Shown here piece by piece: positions 8,361 through 17,380 of a stretch of DNA of 64,000 nt. Source of the stretch: Pseudomonas fluorescens. Lineage in GTDB: Bacteria > Pseudomonadota > Gammaproteobacteria > Pseudomonadales > Pseudomonadaceae. Each line of letters starts with the position of its first letter. Position 1 is the first letter of the stretch. The DNA lies in NCBI RefSeq assembly GCF_001648775.1, contig NZ_LVEJ01000011.1, positions 1-64,000 on the forward strand, in the 5' to 3' direction. Made by a program: the position numbers and the translations under genes. The notes under the pieces are model-generated. The model ran no database searches and was not told where the DNA came from. It saw nothing but the letters and a program-made list of their open reading frames with translations.

Positions 8361-8825
8361 TCAGTCGGAGAAACTACCCTGCAAGCGCTCGGCGCGAAAC
8401 TCCAGGGTTTGCGGGCGATAACCGGGACGCAGTGGCGGCATGGGCAAGCAGTCTTCCCAGGCGCCGCCGGCCTGCAATTCGCCAGGGCCGCGATAACGTG
8501 GGGCAGCGTATTGATTGTCGGCCAGATTGACCGTGTCGCCCGGCGCGTAGGCTGCGATGCGCCAGCGCAGTTCGGTCAGGGGAACGTCGTTGCCGTTGTT
8601 CATTTTCAGTTGCAGCGGACGATCCGCCGGGCATTGCTGCGGTGCATAGCTGATGCGCATCTCAAGGCGCGCCAGTTGTTTGATCTCGCGGTTGTCCAGC
8701 CACACCACCCACATGGCCACCAGCCCCAGCCCGATAGCCGCGGCCACCGACACCGGCACAGCCTTGGCCGGGTAGCGCAGCAGCAGTATCAGCCAGGTGA
8801 TGATCAGCAAGACGCCGATGAACAT
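8361..8825 (-). CDS. Conserved hypothetical membrane protein
   Basis: A 154-residue protein with two N-terminal transmembrane segments (FIGVLLIITWLILLL and VSVAAAIGLGLVAMWVVWL). A soluble domain with scattered short strands follows, containing two cysteines (QQCPAD and WEDCLP) that could form a disulfide if periplasmic. I do not recognise the domain; related Pseudomonas proteins are sometimes called multidrug transporter without clear support. The start ATG at 8825 is preceded by AAGGAGTG at good distance. It lies just upstream of the dehydrogenase gene on the same strand. Confidence 0.75.
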   Translation of the reverse strand: MFIGVLLIITWLILLLRYPAKAVPVSVAAAIGLGLVAMWVVWLDNREIKQLARLEMRISYAPQQCPADRPLQLKMNNGNDVPLTELRWRIAAYAPGDTVNLADNQYAAPRYRGPGELQAGGAWEDCLPMPPLRPGYRPQTLEFRAERLQGSFSD

Positions 8826-8917
8826 GTTGCAACACTCCTTGAGTTCGTGAGCACCATCCTACCGAAGGGCGGCGGGAATGGACATTCGCTGCGTGTGTGA
8901 TTTGCCCGTTGGTCGGA

Positions 8918-8935
8918 ACTGTAATTTCTGACAGT
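8918..8935 (+). promoter_or_regulatory. Inverted repeat upstream of the RHS gene
   Basis: ACTGT-N8-ACAGT lies about 77 bp upstream of the RHS start codon. It is an operator-like dyad. Its position in the short region between two divergent genes suggests a role in controlling the RHS gene. No factor can be assigned. Confidence 0.3.
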
Positions 8936-9011
8936 AGGCACCTTGTCGCGCGTCTGCTCAGATACTTGCAGGCGCAGAGGGCGCAGTTATTGCGGGGCGA
9001 GGTACATGGGC

Positions 9012-11837
9012 ATGTTCAGCAACACACCAGTGCTGGCAGTAATCGATCCGCGTGGGTTGGCGATCCGCAGGGTCGACTACTGGCGTAGCGACGCCCGTCA
9101 ACCGCCCGAAACCCGCATCCATCGCACGGCCCACGACGTGGCAGGTCACGCGGTGCAACAGTGGGACCCGCGATTGTGGACGCTGCAAAGTCATGATCCG
9201 CTGGCACCGCCCAATCTGAGCGTCGTGTACTCATTGATCGGGCAGGTTCTGCGCTCGAACAGTGTCGACGCCGGGGTGCAGATCAGCCTGCTCGGTTTGG
9301 GGGCTGAAACACTGATGGTTATCGACAGTCGCAGCACCCGTCGGGACATTGAACATGATTCGCTACTGCGGCCGACGGCAGTGTTCGAAGCAGGTGAGTT
9401 GCAACCACGCCGTTGCACGGAGCGTTTTGATTATGGTCAGCCGGGTATTGCCGATCCGCTGCGTAATCAGCTTGGCCAGTTGATTCGTCACGATGACCCG
9501 GCGGGAAGCGTGCTGCTCGAGGCCTTCGCGATCACTGGGGAAAACGTAGAGGGCGTCAGGCATCTCACCCTTGAACCCTCTTCTGCGGATTGGCCCGAAC
9601 CGCTTGATCAACGTCAACATTTGCTGGAACCCGGAGAGGGCGCAACGACTCGCTGGCGTTTTGGGCCTCTCGGGGCGGTGCTCGCGCAGATCGATGCGAA
9701 AGGTAACCGGCATGGCAGCGAATTGACCCTTGAGGGTGCCTTGCGCGCTCGTCATCTGCAGTTAAAAGATCAGACTGAACGACAGGTGGTGGTCAGCGAC
9801 ATTCGCTACAACGCAGAGGGGCAAGTCACCCAGGAACGGGCGGGTAATGGCGTACTGACAACGTTGACGTATCGGCACGAAGACGGGCGTCTGACTGTGC
9901 GTCACGCCGAAAAAAGTCAGGGCGGGGTCTTGCAGCACCTGGTTTACCTATATGACCGGACAGGCAATGTGCTGAGCATCGAAGACAAGGCTCTGCCTGT
10001 GCGCTACTTCGCCAACGAGCGCATCGATCCGATCAGCCGTTTCACCTACGACAGCCTCTACCAGTTGAGCGAGGCCAGCGGGTGGGAGGCGGGCGATGGC
10101 GAGGGTGGCCCGACAGCGATCACCAACTATTGGCAACGTTATCGTTATGACGCTGGCGGCAATCTGCTCAAGCTCAGCCACGTTGGCGCACAGAGTCCAG
10201 GTCACGATCTGCAGGCTGCCCGCTACAGCAATCGTTGCCTGCCCTGGCGCAATGGCGTGCCTCCCGACGAGGCAGAGATCGCCGCGGCGTTTGATGCTTG
10301 CGGTAACAGGCGGCTGCTGGATCAAGGGCGGCAACTGCAGTGGAATCTGCGTAATCAACTGGCTTCGGTCACGGCGGTGCAGCGTGACTCTGACGCGGAT
10401 GATCGCGAACTCTATCTCTATGACGGCGCTGGCCAGCGTGTGCGCAAAATTCGTTCGCTGCAGACCAATGTTCGTACTGTCGTTGCGCAGGTACGTTATC
10501 TGCCGGAACTGGAATTGCGCACCGATAACGGAACGGGTGAGGCGCTGCAAGTCATCACGGTGCACACCGCTTTGAACAGTGTCCGTGTCCTGCACTGGGA
10601 GAGCCCGCCGCCGGCAGGCGTCAACGATCAGTATCGCTACAGTTTCAACGATCATCTGGGTTCGACCAACCTTGAACTGGCGGCAGATGCACAACTGATC
10701 AGCCGCGAGTATTTCCATCCGTTCGGTGCGACCGCGTGGAGTGAGGAAAGCGACGTCAGTTATAAAACCGTGCGTTATTCGGGCAAGGAACGTGATGCAA
10801 CGGGCCTGTACTACTACGGGTTTCGCTATTACTTGCCGTGGTTGCAGCGTTGGCTCAACCCTGATCCGAAAGGCTATATCGACGGGCCGAACCTATACCA
10901 GATGGTTGGCAATTCGCCCATGCGGCATGCCGATAGCGACGGCGGTGAAAAGACCGATACGTCAGCGTTGGCCGACAGCGCGCAAAAGCAGAAGGCACTG
11001 CTCGATTCGATGACGTCAACAGCGGCGGAAGTCAGAAATTCGTTACTCAACCACACTCAATCCCGACACCGGTTTCAAGCCTTGGCCAGGCGAGTGACGA
11101 CACAACTGGTCAGCAGTGCGGTCAGTGCGGGGGCTAGAACATTGGGTAGTGCGGCAGGCGCTGCGTTGGGGGGGACGTTGGGGCCGGCAGCGGGCGCGCT
11201 GGGGGGCACACTGGGTGAACAGGTCAGCGGCAAACTGGCGGATACAGCCATCGACAAGATTGTGGATACCTTTCAGTTGAACCGTCCGATCAACTTCAAG
11301 GGCAGTGAGATGAACCCTAAGGCTTTTGTTGAAGGCGTAGAGCCAACAGCAAAACCCAGTCTCTTGACGGTGAAACTGGAGTTGGCCGCACATGATCCGC
11401 GCACTGCCGACGGCCGCTCACGCCTGTTGAAAATGGCCCGCAGTAAGGTCGAGGACAAAGTGATCGACAAAATCGGCGAAAAAGTGTGGTCGCAGGCGCC
11501 CGGATTGATCCAGACGGCACGGGAATTCGCTCATGCCGGGCAAGGATTGAATGCCGGCGACTTGAGTCAGGCTTACGAACATATTCCGGCAAACATCGAC
11601 ATGGTGACATTCAGGACGTTGGCCATCGTCACCGAGTTGGCTACTGCCGACAGCTCAGATCCTGAGCTATTCGAAACGGTCGCCGAACTGTCAATGCAAA
11701 CCTGGAGCACCGTTCAAGCGCTGGAACGGACCCAGGATTTCATCGGATTGATTGCGCCCACGCCATACGCAGGAAGGCAGCAGTCGCTAGGAGGAAGTAC
11801 CCGACCAAAACTGACCCGACAACATTCGCACGGTTGA
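9012..11837 (+). CDS. TccC-like RHS repeat-associated core protein with unrecognised C-terminal domain
   Basis: A 941-residue RHS/YD-repeat protein. The N-terminus (TPVLAVIDPRGLAIRRVDYW) is typical of TccC/TcC subunits of insecticidal toxin complexes. YD repeats include FTYDSLYQLSEASG and YLYDGAGQRVRK. The core ends SGKERDATGLYYYGFRYY..WLNPDPKGYIDGPNLYQMVGNSP near residue 640. About 297 residues follow. They contain a Gly/Ala-rich glycine-zipper-like segment around 707-740 and are otherwise helical, with no catalytic motif I know. The second core motif is degenerate (ADSDG instead of DPDG). ATG 9012 is 9 bp after GGCGAGG; ATG 9006 is an alternative. No TcA or TcB gene is adjacent, and the next gene is convergent, so there is no obvious immunity gene. 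Confidence 0.88.
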   Translation: MFSNTPVLAVIDPRGLAIRRVDYWRSDARQPPETRIHRTAHDVAGHAVQQWDPRLWTLQSHDPLAPPNLSVVYSLIGQVLRSNSVDAGVQISLLGLGAETLMVIDSRSTRRDIEHDSLLRPTAVFEAGELQPRRCTERFDYGQPGIADPLRNQLGQLIRHDDPAGSVLLEAFAITGENVEGVRHLTLEPSSADWPEPLDQRQHLLEPGEGATTRWRFGPLGAVLAQIDAKGNRHGSELTLEGALRARHLQLKDQTERQVVVSDIRYNAEGQVTQERAGNGVLTTLTYRHEDGRLTVRHAEKSQGGVLQHLVYLYDRTGNVLSIEDKALPVRYFANERIDPISRFTYDSLYQLSEASGWEAGDGEGGPTAITNYWQRYRYDAGGNLLKLSHVGAQSPGHDLQAARYSNRCLPWRNGVPPDEAEIAAAFDACGNRRLLDQGRQLQWNLRNQLASVTAVQRDSDADDRELYLYDGAGQRVRKIRSLQTNVRTVVAQVRYLPELELRTDNGTGEALQVITVHTALNSVRVLHWESPPPAGVNDQYRYSFNDHLGSTNLELAADAQLISREYFHPFGATAWSEESDVSYKTVRYSGKERDATGLYYYGFRYYLPWLQRWLNPDPKGYIDGPNLYQMVGNSPMRHADSDGGEKTDTSALADSAQKQKALLDSMTSTAAEVRNSLLNHTQSRHRFQALARRVTTQLVSSAVSAGARTLGSAAGAALGGTLGPAAGALGGTLGEQVSGKLADTAIDKIVDTFQLNRPINFKGSEMNPKAFVEGVEPTAKPSLLTVKLELAAHDPRTADGRSRLLKMARSKVEDKVIDKIGEKVWSQAPGLIQTAREFAHAGQGLNAGDLSQAYEHIPANIDMVTFRTLAIVTELATADSSDPELFETVAELSMQTWSTVQALERTQDFIGLIAPTPYAGRQQSLGGSTRPKLTRQHSHG

Positions 11838-11901
11838 AAAAAAGCCCCCGCCCAACCCACTGCGGATAGGGGACGCAGCGGGCTGGACGGGGGCTTCTTA
11901 T
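11838..11901 (-). terminator. Bidirectional terminator, end of alginate operon
   Basis: AAGCCCCCG at the left pairs with CGGGGGCTT at the right across a GC-rich interior that can itself fold. On the minus strand the stem is followed by a run of T (the A7 at 11838), as expected for the end of algA. On the plus strand the tail is poorer (CTTATT), but it could also end the RHS transcript. Confidence 0.8.
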
Positions 11902-11911
11902 TGCAGATCGA

Positions 11912-13363
11912 TCACTGCGCGATGGTTTTCACCGATACGCCGCGTTCGACCGGGGTGGAGCGACCGTAGATATCTTCGAAGCGTTCGATATCGTCTTCAC
12001 CCAGGTACGAACCCGATTGCACTTCGATGATTTCCAGCGGGATCTTGCCCGGGTTGCGCAGGCGATGCACCGAGGCGATCGGGATGTAGGTCGACTGGTT
12101 TTCGCAGAGCAGGAACACGTTTTCATCGCAGGTCACTTCGGCGGTGCCGCTGACCACGATCCAGTGTTCGGCGCGGTGGTGGTGCATCTGCAGCGACAGG
12201 CACGCGCCCGGTTTCACCGAGATGTGCTTGACCTGGAAACGCCCGCCCATGTCCACCGAGTCATACGAGCCCCACGGACGATAGACCTCGCAGTGGTTCT
12301 GGGTTTCGCTGCGGCCCTGCTCGTTGAGCGTGTTGACCATCTGCTTGACGCCCTGAACCGAGTCCTTGTGGGCAATCATCATCGCGTCTTTGGTTTCGAC
12401 CACAACGATGTTTTCCAGACCGATCACCGAGACCAGTTTGCCATTGCCGTGGATCATGCAGTTCTTGCTGTCCTGGATGACCACGTCGCCTTTGCTGACG
12501 TTGCCGTTGGCGTCTTTCTCGTTGACTTCCCACAGCGACGACCAGCAACCGACATCGCTCCAGCCAGCGGTCAGTGGCACCACGCAGGCGCGCTGGGTTT
12601 TTTCCATCACCGAGTAGTCGATGGAATTGTCCGGGCAGCAGGCGAAGGTGGCTTCGTCGAAGGTGATGGTGTCCGGATCCTGTTCGCTGCGCTCAAGGGT
12701 CAGCAGGCAGGTGTCGTAGATGTCCGGGTCGTGCTTTTTCAGCTCTTCGAGGAAGCGGCTGGCGCGGAACAGGAACATGCCGCTGTTCCAGTAGTAACCA
12801 CCGGATTCGACGTACTCGGTGGCGCGTTTGACGTCAGGTTTTTCGACGAAGTGCGAGACGCGGCTGACGCCTTCGGGCAGCAGCGAATCAGCGGTGGATT
12901 TGATGTAGCCATAGCCGGTTTCCGGTTTGGTTGCCGGTACGCCGAACAGGACCATCTCGCCATTTTCGGCGGCGACGGTGGCCAGCGCGAGTGCGCGTTG
13001 CAGGGCTTTCTGATCATCAAGGACGTGGTCGGCCGGCAGCACCAGCATCAGTTCGTCACGGCCTTCATTGACCAGCATCATCGCAGTCAGCGCCACGGCC
13101 GGCGCGGTGTTGCGACCGAACGGCTCCATCAGGATGCGCTGGGTTTCCAGATTGCGTGCACTCAACTGCTCGTTGACGATAAAACGGTGATCCTTGTTGC
13201 AGACCACGATCGGCGTGTCCATGCCTTCGAACACCAGGCGTTCCAGGGTTTGCTGGAACAGCGTGTGTTCGCCGGTCAGGGCGAGGAATTGTTTAGGGAA
13301 TTGCTTACGCGAAAGCGGCCAGAGACGCGAACCGCTACCACCTGACAAGATCACCGGAATCAT
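11912..13363 (-). CDS. algA: Mannose-1-phosphate guanylyltransferase / mannose-6-phosphate isomerase
   Basis: A 483-residue bifunctional type II phosphomannose isomerase/GDP-mannose pyrophosphorylase. It catalyses the first and third steps of GDP-mannose formation for alginate. The N-terminal pyrophosphorylase signature LSGGSGSRLWPLSRKQFPKQF is at residues 6-26. The FVEKP motif is present, and the C-terminal cupin isomerase domain includes HHHRAEHWIVVSGTAEV. The ATG at 13363 (MIPVILSGG) has GGAG upstream at good distance; an ATG 12 codons earlier lacks support. It is the last gene of the alginate operon, separated from algF by 214 bp containing a REPIN. Confidence 0.96.
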   Translation of the reverse strand: MIPVILSGGSGSRLWPLSRKQFPKQFLALTGEHTLFQQTLERLVFEGMDTPIVVCNKDHRFIVNEQLSARNLETQRILMEPFGRNTAPAVALTAMMLVNEGRDELMLVLPADHVLDDQKALQRALALATVAAENGEMVLFGVPATKPETGYGYIKSTADSLLPEGVSRVSHFVEKPDVKRATEYVESGGYYWNSGMFLFRASRFLEELKKHDPDIYDTCLLTLERSEQDPDTITFDEATFACCPDNSIDYSVMEKTQRACVVPLTAGWSDVGCWSSLWEVNEKDANGNVSKGDVVIQDSKNCMIHGNGKLVSVIGLENIVVVETKDAMMIAHKDSVQGVKQMVNTLNEQGRSETQNHCEVYRPWGSYDSVDMGGRFQVKHISVKPGACLSLQMHHHRAEHWIVVSGTAEVTCDENVFLLCENQSTYIPIASVHRLRNPGKIPLEIIEVQSGSYLGEDDIERFEDIYGRSTPVERGVSVKTIAQ

Positions 13364-13459
13364 ATTGTTTACTCCATAAAATCGATTGGTTAGAGGCACG
13401 AACGCTGTGTCGTTTCACTCTTGTTTTTGTCTCGTACCCGAACTGACAACCCGATTCAT

Positions 13460-13550
13460 TGTGGGAGCGAGCTTGCTCGCGAAGGCGGCGTATCAGTCGA
13501 CACATCTGTTGAATGTCAGACCGCTTTCGCGAGCAAGCTCGCTCCCACAG
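13460..13550. repeat. REPIN (T-type) between algF and algA
   Basis: Two inverted GTGGGAGCGAGCTTGCTCGCG arms about 91 bp across. It lies inside the alginate operon, so it is transcribed and could fold into a long hairpin that partly separates algA expression from the genes upstream. Confidence 0.9.
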
Positions 13551-13577
13551 GGGATATGTGTCAGTCAGGAAAAATGA

Positions 13578-14234
13578 TTAGCGAGTCGATACCGGGCGTT
13601 TCACCCAGACTGGCGACAGGCTGCTGCCGCTGCCGGTGACGTACAGCACCGCAGCTTCGCCGCGCTCCAGGGCGACCGGTTTGACGTCGCCGACTTTCTT
13701 GTCACCTTCGTACAGCGCCAGGCTGACTTTCACCGGGTTGATTTCACGTTCGCCACGGCCCTTGGCGGCCACGTTCGGCACCACGTCGGTCTTGCCGTCG
13801 GCGGTCTTCAGGGTCAGCGGCTTGTCGCTGAGGTTCTGCACGCGTACCAGGGATTTCTGCTTGTTCTTGAACGGCGGCTCTTCGATCAGTTGCGGCGCGC
13901 CGGAAGCGTTGTTGACCAGGGTGTAGTAGTGGTCACCGGCGAGTTTCACCGGCAGGGTCTGGCTGCCGACCTTGGCGCTGTAATCACCGCCCGGCATGAA
14001 GCTGAAGTCGCTGCTGGCCAGTGGTGCAACATCGCTCAGGTTGGTGCTGCCGACAGTCGCGCTGACTTCAGCATTGCTGGCGTTATAGACACGGACAAAG
14101 GTCGAACCTTTCGGTGCGGTCGGGCCGTAAAGGGCGGCGTCACCACCAGCGAAAGCCTGAACCGATAGCACGCTCAAACCTGCAACCAGTGCAATGCGTT
14201 TTGCGAGACGACGAGGAGTAGTCGTGAAAGTCAT
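13578..14234 (-). CDS. algF: Alginate O-acetylation protein AlgF
   Basis: A 218-residue periplasmic protein with an N-terminal signal peptide (IALVAGLSVLSVQAFAGGDAALYGP, cleavage likely after AFA). It acts with AlgI and AlgJ to O-acetylate alginate in the periplasm and is thought to be an adaptor between AlgJ/AlgX and the membrane enzyme. The mature part contains repeated beta-rich stretches (STFVRVYNASNAEVSATVGS, SLVRVQNLSDKPLTLKTADG). Length agrees with the family. It lies 14 bp after algJ and 214 bp before algA in the operon. Confidence 0.94.
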   Translation of the reverse strand: MTFTTTPRRLAKRIALVAGLSVLSVQAFAGGDAALYGPTAPKGSTFVRVYNASNAEVSATVGSTNLSDVAPLASSDFSFMPGGDYSAKVGSQTLPVKLAGDHYYTLVNNASGAPQLIEEPPFKNKQKSLVRVQNLSDKPLTLKTADGKTDVVPNVAAKGRGEREINPVKVSLALYEGDKKVGDVKPVALERGEAAVLYVTGSGSSLSPVWVKRPVSTR

Positions 14235-14248
14235 GGTGTACCTCTCTT

Positions 14249-15424
14249 TCAGTTTTGCGCCCGATCGGGCGTCTCGGATTTAGTGTTGATTGCTACGTTT
14301 TGTTGGCGCGCGCCGGCTTGTTTAAGCTCTGCGACCCACTGCGGGTCGGCGTCGCCGATTTCGTTGTTCACAGGCAGATAACGTTCAGGAAACTCCCAGA
14401 TCAGCACCTGTGGCGGGCTGTTCTTGAAGTCATCGCTTTTCAGGTAGCTGAGCATTGGCAGGATCGGGCCGTGGCCGTCTTCGGCGTAGCTCACCACGTC
14501 GCTGTGCAGCGCTTGTTTCAGGGCACCGACGAAGTTCCAGTTAGGGTTTGCGCTGTAGCTGGTGCCGACCAGCGCGACCGGCACTTCATTGCTGGCAAAC
14601 AGCGCGTCGTCACCGGCAGGCTGATCGCCGGCCGCGACGGTGTTGCGTTTTTGCAGCGGCTCTTGCGCCGGCATCAGGTTTTCGAACAGCGGGTCGAGCG
14701 GCAGGAACAAGCGCAGATCGCCCTTGTGCGTGACTTTCTCGGCTGGCGTGGTGACGAAGCGCTGCGGCTCGCCGCTGAGCGGGAACTTGTCGGCGATGGT
14801 TTTCGCCAAGGTGTTCGCGGCAATCTCGGCGCCCTCAGGTGTCCAGTGCGTATCAGTGCGCAGGAACACTTGCTGACCGCTTTGCTTGGCCTGTTGGAAC
14901 GGCTTGAGCAGGTCAGGGGCGAGGATCTTGTCGGCGGCTACACGAGCATGGAAATCCTGATAGAGATTTTCGTGGATGCTCGCCGGTTTCACTTCACCCA
15001 GATGCTCCGGGTACAGACGAACCTTGGCCGGCACGATCGCCATCACCAGTTTCACGCCTTTCGCTTTGAGGGTCTGGCGCACGCCTTCGACCAGCGCGTA
15101 GTTGCCTTGCAGGTTCAGCTCTTCGTTGACGATCGGGTTGAATTCCTCATCGCTGTACAACCACTGATCGCGGCCGAGCACCACGCCCGGACGACCTTCG
15201 TTGAACAGTTTGAAATCCAGCGCGGCCCAGAGGTTGGTGCCCAGACGCTTGATCGGGAATTCATCGTCGTAATGCGTTTCCACCGCCTTGGTCCAGCGGC
15301 CATTGAGCACCGTCGCCTCGGCGTTGGTGCTGAAGCCGAAGAAACTGCGAACCGACCACACACCGAGGACCAACAGGGTCACCAGGAACAGGGCGATGTA
15401 GAAGATGCGTAATGAGCGGGTCAT
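14249..15424 (-). CDS. algJ: Alginate O-acetyltransferase AlgJ
   Basis: A 391-residue inner-membrane-anchored periplasmic SGNH-hydrolase-like protein. It has an N-terminal membrane anchor (FYIALFLVTLLVLGVWSV). The catalytic triad motifs are visible: DTHWTP with D191 and H193, and GTSYS with the serine at 289. It has acetylesterase activity in the family and passes acetyl groups towards AlgX. It shares its fold and motifs with AlgX in the same operon. The start lies 10 bp after the stop of algI. Family length is about 390. Confidence 0.95.
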   Translation of the reverse strand: MTRSLRIFYIALFLVTLLVLGVWSVRSFFGFSTNAEATVLNGRWTKAVETHYDDEFPIKRLGTNLWAALDFKLFNEGRPGVVLGRDQWLYSDEEFNPIVNEELNLQGNYALVEGVRQTLKAKGVKLVMAIVPAKVRLYPEHLGEVKPASIHENLYQDFHARVAADKILAPDLLKPFQQAKQSGQQVFLRTDTHWTPEGAEIAANTLAKTIADKFPLSGEPQRFVTTPAEKVTHKGDLRLFLPLDPLFENLMPAQEPLQKRNTVAAGDQPAGDDALFASNEVPVALVGTSYSANPNWNFVGALKQALHSDVVSYAEDGHGPILPMLSYLKSDDFKNSPPQVLIWEFPERYLPVNNEIGDADPQWVAELKQAGARQQNVAINTKSETPDRAQN

Positions 15425-15434
15425 GTCAGATCCC

Positions 15435-17000
15435 TCAGAACTGGAAGTAAAGGAACGGCGAGAAGCTTTGCGCCGAAAGTTTGAGAATCGAGGCGATGAA
15501 CAGCAGCAGGATCAGGCCGCGCATCACATAGCGTGACCAGTCCGCGCTCCAGTAGGCTGGTTGCACCTGGGCTTCGACGCCGACGGTGTAGCCAGGCTCA
15601 TGGATGCTTGCCGGGTTTTCGCCAGGGGCTGCCTTGATCATTCCCGGAGTCGCGGTGGCAGGGCCGTTGGCCTCGACGTTGACTTCAGGTTTGGTTTTGG
15701 CTGGCGGTTGATTGGTGTACAGATCGCGCAGGCCGAAGAACGCCAGCGTCACGTACGCCACAACCAGAGTTGCCACTTGCAGACCGGTGAGGCTGGCCTG
15801 ATTGAGTTCCGACAGCGACCAGTCGCCGAAGCTGAACATCGCACCGTACATACGACCGGCAACGTGCAGGTTCTCGGCACGGAAGATCACCCAGCCCATC
15901 ACCACCAGCAGGAAGGTCAGCGCCCAGCGGATCGGGTTGAGGCTGCGCGGCGAGGTGTTCAGGCCCAGCGCTTTTTCAATCGCCAGCCACATGCCGTGCC
16001 AGGCGCCCCAGACGATGTAGGTGATGTTCGCGCCGTGCCACAGACCACCGAGGAGCATGGTCAGGAACAGGTTGCGATAGGTCATCAGCGTGCCTTTACG
16101 GTTACCGCCAAGGGTGATGTACAGATAGTCACGCAGCCACGTCGACAGGCTGATGTGCCAGCGACGCCAGAACTCGGTGATCGACTGGCTGATGTACGGC
16201 TGTTTGAAGTTTTCCATGAAGCGGAAACCCATCATCAAGCCCAGACCGATGGCCATGTCGCTGTAACCGGAGAAGTCGAAATACAACTGCGCGGTGTAGG
16301 CCAGCGCGCCGAGCCAGGCGTCACCCGTGGTCGGGTTTTGCAAGGCGAAGCAATGGTCGGCGACCACCGCGAGGGTGTCGGCGATGAAGACCTTCTTGAT
16401 GAAACCCTGCATAAACCGCGTGCAGCCTTCGGAGAATTTGTCGAGGGTGTGCGTGCGGTTGTTGAACTGGTCGGCGAGGTCGCGGAAACGCAACACCGGG
16501 CCGGCGATCAAGTGCGGGAAGATCGCTACGAATGCGGCGAAGTCGATCAGGTTGCGCGTGGCCGGGGTGTCGCCGCGATACACGTCGATGATGTAGCTGA
16601 TCGACTCGAAGATATAGAACGAAATCCCGATCGGCAGCAGCACGTGGGTGAGGATGAACGGCTCGAGACCGACCGAGGTCATCATCGCGTTGATGCTGTC
16701 GACGCCGAAGTTGGCGTACTTGAAGTAGCCGAGGATGCACAGGTCGACTGCGACACCGAGCAGCAGCCAGCGCTGCGCCGGTTTGGTCCGCACGCCAGCG
16801 GCACCGACTTTGAGGCCGATCCAGTAGTTCCACAGCGTAACGGCGGCGAACAGCGCGAGGAAGTCCACACGCCACCAGGCATAGAACACGTAGCTGGCGA
16901 TCAGCAGCAGCAGGTTGCGATAGCGTTGCCCGCTCAAGTAGTACAAGCCGAGAAAGATCGGCAAGAACAGAAACAGGAACACGTTGGATGAAAATACCAT
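15435..17000 (-). CDS. algI: Alginate O-acetylation MBOAT protein AlgI
   Basis: A 521-residue polytopic membrane-bound O-acyltransferase that brings acetyl groups across the inner membrane for alginate acetylation. It shows many hydrophobic helices from the N-terminus (VFLFLFLPIFLGLYYL), the MBOAT signature RRWHISLSTWLRDYLY, and the catalytic-histidine region GGLWHGANITYIVWGAWHG. The ATG at 17000 (MVFSSNVFLF) follows GGAGAG; the longer frame to 17039 lacks family support. A MITE-like element lies between it and algL. Confidence 0.95.
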   Translation of the reverse strand: MVFSSNVFLFLFLPIFLGLYYLSGQRYRNLLLLIASYVFYAWWRVDFLALFAAVTLWNYWIGLKVGAAGVRTKPAQRWLLLGVAVDLCILGYFKYANFGVDSINAMMTSVGLEPFILTHVLLPIGISFYIFESISYIIDVYRGDTPATRNLIDFAAFVAIFPHLIAGPVLRFRDLADQFNNRTHTLDKFSEGCTRFMQGFIKKVFIADTLAVVADHCFALQNPTTGDAWLGALAYTAQLYFDFSGYSDMAIGLGLMMGFRFMENFKQPYISQSITEFWRRWHISLSTWLRDYLYITLGGNRKGTLMTYRNLFLTMLLGGLWHGANITYIVWGAWHGMWLAIEKALGLNTSPRSLNPIRWALTFLLVVMGWVIFRAENLHVAGRMYGAMFSFGDWSLSELNQASLTGLQVATLVVAYVTLAFFGLRDLYTNQPPAKTKPEVNVEANGPATATPGMIKAAPGENPASIHEPGYTVGVEAQVQPAYWSADWSRYVMRGLILLLFIASILKLSAQSFSPFLYFQF

Positions 17001-17116
17001 CCCGATCTCTCCATGTTTGAACCAACAGTCAAGGGCCAAAGCCCCCCCAAACCCCCCGTGGTAGTGGAGGGGTGAAACGGTGTTTCTGTCAGGGTTGTGC
17101 AGGGCCTTGAAATCTT

Positions 17117-17372
17117 CCCCTCACCCCCCGCCCTCTCCCGGAGGGAGAGGGAGCCTGATCTCTGGCGCTGCCAATATGGAGATCGACTCGGTATTTCCTT
17201 GCAGCCTGATCTCCATGGTTTTCAAAAATGGAGATCGACCCGGTATTTCTTTGCAGCCTGATCTCGGTTGTTCTTCAAAGCCTGAGATCGGCTCGGTATT
17301 TCATTTCGGTGTAACTCGCACAGCCACCTCGGTCAGTCCCCTCTCCCTTTGGGAGAGGGTTAGGGTGAGGGG
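17117..17372. repeat. MITE-like element, copy 2, between algL and algI
   Basis: The ends are inverted repeats of the same type as at 103-478: CCCCTCACCC..GCCCTCTCCC on the left and GGGAGAGGG..TAGGGTGAGGGG on the right, each with an adjoining palindrome. The interior shares stretches such as GGTATTTC and CCTCGGTCAGTCCC with copy 1. It also carries about three diverged 54-57 bp direct repeats built on GAGATCG(A/G)C(T/C)CGGTATTTC. The right end lies 8 bp before the algL stop codon. It is inserted between two genes of the alginate operon. The rest of the 380-bp gap holds no gene. Confidence 0.7.
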
Positions 17373-17380
17373 CTTTTGCT

